Shown here: positions 5,648 to 9,962 of the stretch, in pieces
How the letters are laid out: each line of letters opens with the position of its first letter
How positions within the stretch are numbered: position 1 is the first letter of the stretch
Origin: Acidobacteriota bacterium
GTDB taxonomy: Bacteria; Acidobacteriota; Vicinamibacteria; Fen-336
Direction of reading: 5' to 3'
DNA length: 9,962 bases
Assembly (NCBI GenBank): GCA_003155335.1
Contig: PMCG01000331.1
Location: 3,779 to 13,740 of the forward strand
Notes under the pieces: generated by a model
Told to the model about the DNA's origin: nothing
What the model saw: the letters and a program-made list of their open reading frames with translations, nothing else
Database searches by the model: none
Program-made: the position numbers and the translations under genes

Positions 5648-7009
5648 GTGGGCGCTCTGAAGCTCAAGCTGGACTCCGGAAAGAAGACGATCGAGGTCGT
5701 CGAAGAGAGCGTCATACTCGGGCGCGACGCGTCCGCCCAAGTGGTCGTGAAAGACCGCTCGGTGTCGCGCAAGCACGCCCTGATCGAGCGACGCGGCGAC
5801 GCGTGGTTCGTCATCGATCAGAACAGCTCGAATGGGACGTACCTCGATGACAAGCGCGTGACGGAAGCGCCGCTGCTCAACGGCCAGAAGCTGCGGCTGG
5901 GGACTGTGTCGTTGGGGGTCGAGATCGAGGCGCCGGAGAGCGGGGCAACCGTGCTGATGAACGTCGGCGCGCCGCGCGAGACGTCCACGCTGCTCATGCC
6001 CCCTCCCACGTCGCGCAAAGCGAAGCCCGCGCCGCCGCCCATGCCAGCCGCGCCGCCGCCGGCAGCGCAGGCGTCCCTCATGGACCGCGCCGCTGCCGCA
6101 GAGCGCCTGGGTATCGCGCCAGGAGCCTCGCCGGGTCAGGTACGTCGTCGCCACGAAGAGCTGGCCAAGAAGGCGCAGGAGCGACTCGCGGCCGCGACTA
6201 CGCCACAACTCAGGGCGCACTGTCAGCGCCAGATCGACGAGCTGCGCGCCGCGCGCGACTTGCTGTGCGCTGGTCCGCCGGCAGCCGCGGCGGCCCCGGC
6301 TGCGCCCGCGGCGATGGCCTACGATCCGAGCGACCTTCCCTCGGCCCAGCCGGTCGTGGTCGACGAGGCGCTCCAGAGCATGATCCTGCGACCAGGCATG
6401 CTCCCCAGCATGCCTGAGACCGCGCCCGCGGAGCACGCCGACGCCGGGATGCACCCGATGACGAAGTTCTTCGGGTCGTCGGGCATCGTGCTGATCGCAC
6501 TATCTCTCTTTTTCATGATCGGCCGAGGCAAGGACCAGACTCAAATCGACAAATTCCAGCATCAGGCGGAATTCGTAAAGGCGCGCGAGGAAGCCGAGCT
6601 GTACCGCACGACGGCCGCCTTGGTGGAGGGCGGAGCGATCGTCAACCGGCAGCTCGTCGTCTGCAACGTCGCAGCACAGCCAATACGCGTGACCTGGCTC
6701 GGGGCGCTTTCCGTCGAGGCGACCAGCGAAGATCCGAAGGACCCCGCCTCCGCGCGCGGCTACAAAGCGCGCCGGTTCCACAGCGGCTATTGCGCGGGCG
6801 CCTTTGACGTCGTGATCGCTCCGGGTGCGCAGCGTACGTTCTCGTTCGCGGGCTCGGATGAACGCTGTCAATGGCAGGGGAGCGCGATCTATTTCGGACT
6901 CTCCGCGACCCCAGCCGCCAAGCCGGACGCCGGGGATGTGCGGTCGCAATGGTATGCGGGGGTGCCCGGGGGGGAGGGCGCCTGCGTGAAGATCGGAGCG
7001 GGCAAGTGA
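5648..7009 (+). CDS. FHA protein with J-like segment, membrane anchor and four-cysteine domain
   Basis: 453 aa from the GTG start. Residues 1-95 are a canonical FHA domain: G25-R26, S40-R41-x-H43, N59-S-S-N-G-T64, the residues that read phosphothreonine. A Pro/Ala linker (118-143) follows. Residues 145-208 resemble a J-domain (A-x2-L-G-I-x-P-G-A-S at 151-161, R-R-R-H-E-E-L-A-K-K at 166-175, then a helix ending D-L-L), but the HPD tripeptide is absent. After a second Ala/Pro linker comes one membrane helix (about 278-292), a helical stalk (295-327) and an extracytoplasmic domain (334-450). This last domain has C339, W350, C382, C-Q-W-Q-G (407-411) and C446, matching the preceding gene's product. 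The topology puts FHA and J-like parts inside and the cysteine domain outside. It could link Ser/Thr kinase signalling and the adjacent Hsp70-like ATPase to the envelope. The FHA call is firm, and the J-like call is moderate. Confidence 0.9.
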   Translation: MGALKLKLDSGKKTIEVVEESVILGRDASAQVVVKDRSVSRKHALIERRGDAWFVIDQNSSNGTYLDDKRVTEAPLLNGQKLRLGTVSLGVEIEAPESGATVLMNVGAPRETSTLLMPPPTSRKAKPAPPPMPAAPPPAAQASLMDRAAAAERLGIAPGASPGQVRRRHEELAKKAQERLAAATTPQLRAHCQRQIDELRAARDLLCAGPPAAAAAPAAPAAMAYDPSDLPSAQPVVVDEALQSMILRPGMLPSMPETAPAEHADAGMHPMTKFFGSSGIVLIALSLFFMIGRGKDQTQIDKFQHQAEFVKAREEAELYRTTAALVEGGAIVNRQLVVCNVAAQPIRVTWLGALSVEATSEDPKDPASARGYKARRFHSGYCAGAFDVVIAPGAQRTFSFAGSDERCQWQGSAIYFGLSATPAAKPDAGDVRSQWYAGVPGGEGACVKIGAGK

Positions 7010-7023
7010 GGAGACCAGGACCA

Positions 7024-7923
7024 ATGGCCTTGGGCACGCGAGGTCGCGGAGGGCTGGCGTTGGCGGTGCTGGCGGCGGTGCTCTCTGGCGCGGTCGTCAA
7101 CGCGGTAGCGCAGGATCAACCCCCGCCGGACGCACACGGTCCGTCCAAGAAACCGCGCGGCGGTGCGCACGCCAGCGCAGGAGATCCGACGGAGTTCGAC
7201 CGGCGTGCGGCAGAGGTGTGGCTGGCGCTGGGTGACGTCAAGCTGGCCAGTGAGTATGCGGAGGTCGTGCTGCACAAGTCCTTCGGGTTCCAGGATCAGA
7301 CCGTGAGCACCGCGCTCCACAGCACGAACGAGGGATACAAGCAGGCCCGGGCGCATCTGAGCGCGGCGCCCGATGAGGCGCGAAAACGTGTAGCGGCTGA
7401 GATCACGCGTTCCGGGACAGCGGTCGACCGATACATTGTGCTGGTCACGAAGTCCATCGCCTCCGCTCAATCGAAGAACGGATGGGCCGGCGAGCCAAAT
7501 GACCAGTTCTCGCAAGCGCTGGCGGTGGTCCCCGAGATGAACTGGTCGGAAGAGGCCTGGCGTGTCCTTCGGCAATCCGCCGCATTTGCAGCCGCCCTGC
7601 CCATGGCCGAACGCGTGGCCCTCGACCTGACAAAGGACCCGGCCAGGTTCGACTTCGGCGCGGGCGTGCTACATTCCGAACCGCAGAAGCTCTTCCTCGT
7701 GCGCAAGGACAGCGTTGCAGACGGACTCGGTCTGGAGTCGGGCGACCGAGTCGTGTCGGCAGACGGCAAGACGCTCGGGTCTGTCTGGGAGCTGCAGCAG
7801 GCTCTGGCTGCCAGCGCCGGGAAGAAGATGACAATCGAGGTCGAGCGCAAGGGAAAGAAAAAGTCGCGCGCCGTCAAGGTGCCGGAACGGCTGCCAGCGC
7901 CCGGCGCTGCGGGGCGGCGCTGA
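7024..7923 (+). CDS. Exported protein with helical domain and C-terminal PDZ-like domain
   Basis: 299 aa. The ATG at 7024 is chosen because GAGGAG (7008-7013) precedes it by 10 nt and it opens directly into a signal peptide: R6/R8, apolar core 10-28, probable cleavage after A-V-A (27-29). A longer frame from 6871 would overlap the FHA gene and bury the signal. After a Pro/Lys-rich linker (31-55), residues 57-215 are a helical domain with E-F-D-R-R-A-A (57-63), S-F-G-F (86-89), W-A-G-E-P (154-158) and F-A-A-A-L-P (188-193). Residues 221-286 read as a PDZ domain: S-V-A-D-G-L-G-L-E-S-G-D-R-V (230-243), then D-G-K-T-L, a helix, and a final beta-strand I-E-V-E-R-K-G. The helical domain is unrecognised except that the next gene repeats it. 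The protein is probably periplasmic and may bind a C-terminal or internal peptide of a partner. It lies 14 bp after the FHA gene in the same operon. Confidence 0.87.
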   Translation: MALGTRGRGGLALAVLAAVLSGAVVNAVAQDQPPPDAHGPSKKPRGGAHASAGDPTEFDRRAAEVWLALGDVKLASEYAEVVLHKSFGFQDQTVSTALHSTNEGYKQARAHLSAAPDEARKRVAAEITRSGTAVDRYIVLVTKSIASAQSKNGWAGEPNDQFSQALAVVPEMNWSEEAWRVLRQSAAFAAALPMAERVALDLTKDPARFDFGAGVLHSEPQKLFLVRKDSVADGLGLESGDRVVSADGKTLGSVWELQQALAASAGKKMTIEVERKGKKKSRAVKVPERLPAPGAAGRR

Positions 7924-7945
7924 GGCGTGGCGCCGCTGCCGCGGC

Positions 7946-7951
7946 AGGAGG
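7946..7951 (+). promoter_or_regulatory. Ribosome binding site favouring the GTG at 7959
   Basis: AGGAGG ends 7 nt before GTG 7959 but 13 nt before the in-frame ATG at 7965. Spacing therefore favours the GTG. Either start leaves the signal peptide intact. Confidence 0.6.
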
Positions 7952-7958
7952 AAGTCAC

Positions 7959-9128
7959 GTGGCGATGAAGTCCTCGATCGGCGCGCCACGTGGGTGGGCT
8001 GGTTGGTCGATCCGTACCATCCTCCTCGTGGCGCTGGGTTCGGTCGGTTTGGCTCCGGCAGGGGGCCAAGACATGCCCCCGCCCGAGGTGACTGTAAAGA
8101 AGAAGGTCCCGGAGCGGCCAAAGTCGAGTGGGCATAGCGCTCCAGCGGGGCGTGGCACACCGCAGGAAGAGACGACGTTTCTCTTTACGAGCGAGGTCGA
8201 CTGCAGCATCACCGTTGACGGCGAGCCGATCGGGGCGCTACCCGCGCGTGGACTCAAGAAGGCGCCCGTCTCCATTGGGCAGCACGTGATCGTGGCTCGC
8301 AGCGACGACGGCAAGCGGCAGTGGGAGCAGATCGTCGAGGCCAAGGGCAAAGGGCAGATCATCGTCAAGATCGACTTCGCCTCTGGCGGGCTGGTGACCA
8401 AGGAGGAGTTCGACCGACGGGCCGCCGGTGTGCGCAAGGCCATGGCCGACCTCGCGGTCGCTGCCGATTTCGCGCGGGAGGCCTTGGGACACTCGTTCGG
8501 GTTCCACAACCAGGACGTGAGCACGACCATCTTCTCCGCGCAGCAGTCGCTCAAGGCAGAGATGGAGGCGTTTCGAGCGGTGCAGACGAACGACTCCGCT
8601 CGCAAGCGCGTGGCCGAAGACCTGAACCGCGCGGCAGGCGTTGCCGAACAGTATGTCGACGTCGCGACCAAGGCGATTGCCGCGGCGCAGTCGGCGAACT
8701 CCTGGGCCGGAGAGCCGAGCCGCACCTACTCGCAGGCAGCGGCCACGTTGGCGGGAACGAGGTGGTCAACGGAGACCTGGCAGGTCTTGCGCGCATCTTC
8801 GGCGTTTGCGGAAGCCCTGCCCCCCGAGGAACAGGCCCGACTCGGCCTTGTGCACCAGCTCGCCGCCTTCGACCTGGGTGCACAGGCGCTCTACGCCGAT
8901 CCTCAGCGGATCGTGAGCTTGGCCAAGGGTGGCCTGGCCGACGACCTCGGCTTCAAGGCCGGCGACCGGCTCGTCACGCTGAAGTCGCTGTGGGCACTCA
9001 AGGTCGAGCTGGTACAGAACACGGGCCAGCGTGTCGAGGTGGAGATCGAACGGAAGGGGCGGCACGAGACAGTGGCGATACGAGTGCCGACGAGCTTCCC
9101 CGCCTACCCGCCCGACGCAACGCGCTGA
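7959..9128 (+). CDS. Exported PEGA-like / helical / PDZ-like protein, paralogue of the preceding gene
   Basis: 389 aa from the GTG start. The signal peptide is about 1-36 (R11, R19, apolar core 20-34). Residues 71-139 form a beta-rich segment resembling a PEGA domain (C-S-I-T-V-D-G-E-P-I-G at 82-92, then I-G-Q-H-V-I-V-A). Residues 150-300 repeat the helical domain of the preceding gene: E-F-D-R-R-A-A (150-156), S-F-G-F (179-182), V-S-T (187-189), W-A-G-E-P (249-253), F-A-E-A-L-P (283-288). Residues 314-376 are the PDZ-like counterpart (G-L-A-D-D-L-G-F-K-A-G-D-R-L), but the D-G-K-T-L turn is missing, so the domain is shortened and may not bind peptide normally. The two genes look like an old tandem duplication that diverged, with the PEGA-like insertion unique to this copy. 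PEGA domains are often found in surface and envelope proteins. The gene is the last in the operon, 35 bp after its paralogue. Confidence 0.87.
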   Translation: MAMKSSIGAPRGWAGWSIRTILLVALGSVGLAPAGGQDMPPPEVTVKKKVPERPKSSGHSAPAGRGTPQEETTFLFTSEVDCSITVDGEPIGALPARGLKKAPVSIGQHVIVARSDDGKRQWEQIVEAKGKGQIIVKIDFASGGLVTKEEFDRRAAGVRKAMADLAVAADFAREALGHSFGFHNQDVSTTIFSAQQSLKAEMEAFRAVQTNDSARKRVAEDLNRAAGVAEQYVDVATKAIAAAQSANSWAGEPSRTYSQAAATLAGTRWSTETWQVLRASSAFAEALPPEEQARLGLVHQLAAFDLGAQALYADPQRIVSLAKGGLADDLGFKAGDRLVTLKSLWALKVELVQNTGQRVEVEIERKGRHETVAIRVPTSFPAYPPDATR

Positions 9129-9435
9129 TCCGCAGCGCGGAGCCTGCGCGCAGAAGCCCCGATCTCGCAACCGTGCGTCGCATTTCTGCGAAGAGAGCGC
9201 GCGGCAAGGCCGCTCTTGGTCCCCGCAGCGAGCTCTGCGGGCGAAGCGTGCCGGCCCGCTTCTTGCACGTTGGTGCCCCGTGCGCCCTCGACCTCTTCTC
9301 CGCTCGCGGACGAGCAGGTCGGGGTGCAGTGGCGCTTCATGCCGTCCGCGTTGGCGTACTCCATCCGCCGTTGGGTCTTGATGGGGCGCTGGGGGGCGCA
9401 TCAGTCCGTGGACTTCACAACTGTGGCGCTTTTGC
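9129..9435. other. Intergenic stretch after the operon, no gene supported
   Basis: Frames on both strands here lack signal peptides, recognisable motifs or ribosome sites. The region carries two GC-rich hairpins (9191-9217 and 9222-9241) that may help end the operon transcript. I see nothing else of note. Confidence 0.55.
9191..9241 (+). terminator. Possible double-hairpin transcription end of the operon
   Basis: The first hairpin has GCGGC/GCCGC arms (9201-9205, 9209-9213) around AAG, extended by AAGA/TCTT (9191-9194, 9214-9217) with a 6-nt bulge. The second is a perfect 7-bp stem, CCCGCAG/CTGCGGG (9222-9228, 9235-9241), with a 6-nt loop. Neither is followed by a T tract, so intrinsic termination would be weak. 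Rho-dependent release or mRNA 3'-end protection are alternatives. Confidence 0.3.
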
Positions 9436-9464
9436 TTGACGGGGACGCGGTCGCCGTCTATCCT
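9436..9464 (+). promoter_or_regulatory. Predicted sigma70-type promoter of the secreted protease-like gene
   Basis: TTGACG (9436-9441, 5 of 6 to consensus) and TATCCT (9459-9464, 4 of 6) are separated by exactly 17 bp. Transcription would begin near 9471 and give a leader of roughly 110 nt before the ATG. Two GGGTCCG copies (9474-9480, 9488-9494) lie just downstream. This is the best promoter match in the window. Confidence 0.6.
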
Positions 9465-9497
9465 GTTTCGGTAGGGTCCGGCGTGTTGGGTCCGCGG

Positions 9498-9549
9498 GGG
9501 AGACGGGGACCGGGCGTCGCCGTTCCAGTTGTGGGAGTGTGTGTCTCCC
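9498..9549 (+). repeat. Inverted repeat in the leader of the last gene
   Basis: GGGAGAC (9498-9504) and GTCTCCC (9543-9549) form a perfect 7-bp stem enclosing 38 nt, entirely inside the predicted untranslated leader and ending 19 nt before the SD. It could fold in the mRNA. I see no match to a known riboswitch class. Confidence 0.4.
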
Positions 9550-9579
9550 GTGGCCCAGTCATGTGGTCGAGGTGAATTG

Positions 9580-9962
9580 ATGATGGTCCAGGCTCAGTCG
9601 TCGGTGACTCGGAAGACGAAGCACGCCGGGCGCGTCTTGGCTGTCGCGGTGGTTCTGGCGGCTGGCATTGGTGGGCTTGCCCCAGCCTTTGCGGCCACCA
9701 ATCCCGTGGACCAGGCCGCCAACGCGATCCTTCTGGCCGCCGGTGGGCATGCGACGCTGACGAGGGATCCCCAGACGGGGCTGGTGACGTTCGTGTCGAT
9801 CGACGCTGGCTCGGAGATTCCTGTGGCGGGGGCGAATGCCACGGCCCGGGCCACCGCCTTCATCGCCACCTACGGCGCGGCCTTCGGCGTGGCCGGGGCT
9901 ACCGTCGTCAGCCAGGCGTCAGACGGGCTCGGCCTGGACCACGTCCGGTTCCAGCAGACGTC
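9580..9962 (+). CDS. Secreted protein with FTP-type protease propeptide (5' part; probable M4/M36 metalloprotease)
   Basis: The open frame runs off the window after 127 complete codons. Two tandem ATGs (9580, 9583) follow GAGGTGA (9569-9575); either could start, and the second is slightly better spaced. Residues 1-38 are a signal peptide (R11, K12, K14, R18, apolar core 19-34, cleavage after A-F-A). Residues about 41-127 match an FTP (fungalysin/thermolysin propeptide) domain: D-P-Q-T-G (63-67), A-T-A-F-I-A-T-Y-G-A-A-F-G-V (91-104), and the diagnostic D-H-V-R-F-Q-Q-T (120-127), like the H-V-R-Y-Q-Q seen before the catalytic domain in M4 and M36 enzymes. The catalytic HExxH region is not in the window, so the enzyme class is inferred. 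The gene has its own promoter and is unlikely to belong to the preceding operon. Confidence 0.78.
   Translation, partial: MMVQAQSSVTRKTKHAGRVLAVAVVLAAGIGGLAPAFAATNPVDQAANAILLAAGGHATLTRDPQTGLVTFVSIDAGSEIPVAGANATARATAFIATYGAAFGVAGATVVSQASDGLGLDHVRFQQT

Noticed and set aside
5222..6454. Minus-strand open frame of 410 codons opposite the 176-aa and FHA genes
   Set aside because: Very Arg-rich low-complexity translation. The opposite strand encodes an unmistakable FHA domain and a membrane helix.
6871..7023. N-terminal extension of the first PDZ-like protein
   Set aside because: It overlaps the FHA gene, is Arg/Gly-rich, and would hide a clear signal peptide beginning at ATG 7024.
9131..9153. 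Short CGCAG/CTGCG hairpin and CTGCGCGCAG palindrome just after the operon stop
   Set aside because: Only 5-bp arms in GC-rich sequence and no T tract, so too weak to call a terminator.
9216..9575. + strand open frame of 119 codons before the last gene
   Set aside because: TTG start, no SD, no motif, and it covers the best promoter in the window.

Overview
The window is high-GC bacterial DNA, with dense + strand genes, GTG starts, purine-rich Shine-Dalgarno sites, and FHA, Hsp70-like, PDZ and thermolysin-propeptide domains. This combination suits a Myxococcota (delta-proteobacterial type) genome. That assignment is inference: there is no rRNA or marker gene to confirm it. I see no rRNA, tRNA, CRISPR array, insertion sequence or phage gene.

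Layout. Positions 1-212 are non-coding and rich in inverted repeats. A minus-strand gene (213-1124) encodes an outer-membrane beta-barrel of the DUF481/YdiY type. It has its own near-consensus SD and a plausible promoter. A 313-bp divergent intergenic region (1125-1437) separates it from a compact + strand cluster of six genes (1438-9128). These overlap by 4 bp or lie 14-35 bp apart, so they are almost certainly one operon. Positions 9129-9579 are non-coding, with two GC-rich hairpins and a good sigma70-type promoter (TTGACG-17-TATCCT). This promoter precedes the 5' end of a secreted protein whose visible part is a signal peptide and an FTP-type protease propeptide. That gene runs off the window.

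The six-gene cluster is the interesting part. In order it encodes: (A) a 704-aa helical protein with a central two-helix membrane hairpin and an alanine-rich tail; (B) a 507-aa Hsp70-like ATPase with a beta substrate-binding domain but no helical lid, and with altered catalytic-site residues; (C) a 176-aa membrane-anchored protein with a short coiled coil and an extracytoplasmic four-cysteine domain; (D) an FHA protein that also carries a segment resembling a J-domain without HPD, a single membrane segment, and the same four-cysteine domain as C; (E, F) two exported paralogues with a helical domain and a C-terminal PDZ-like domain, F with an added PEGA-like domain.

Read together, the cluster looks like an envelope-spanning assembly. 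A cytoplasmic Hsp70/J-like module and a phosphothreonine-reading FHA module would connect through membrane anchors to periplasmic cysteine-rich and PDZ domains. I do not recognise it as a named system. The chaperone, FHA and PDZ calls rest on motifs I can see; the idea of one joint machine is inference from operon structure and shared domains.
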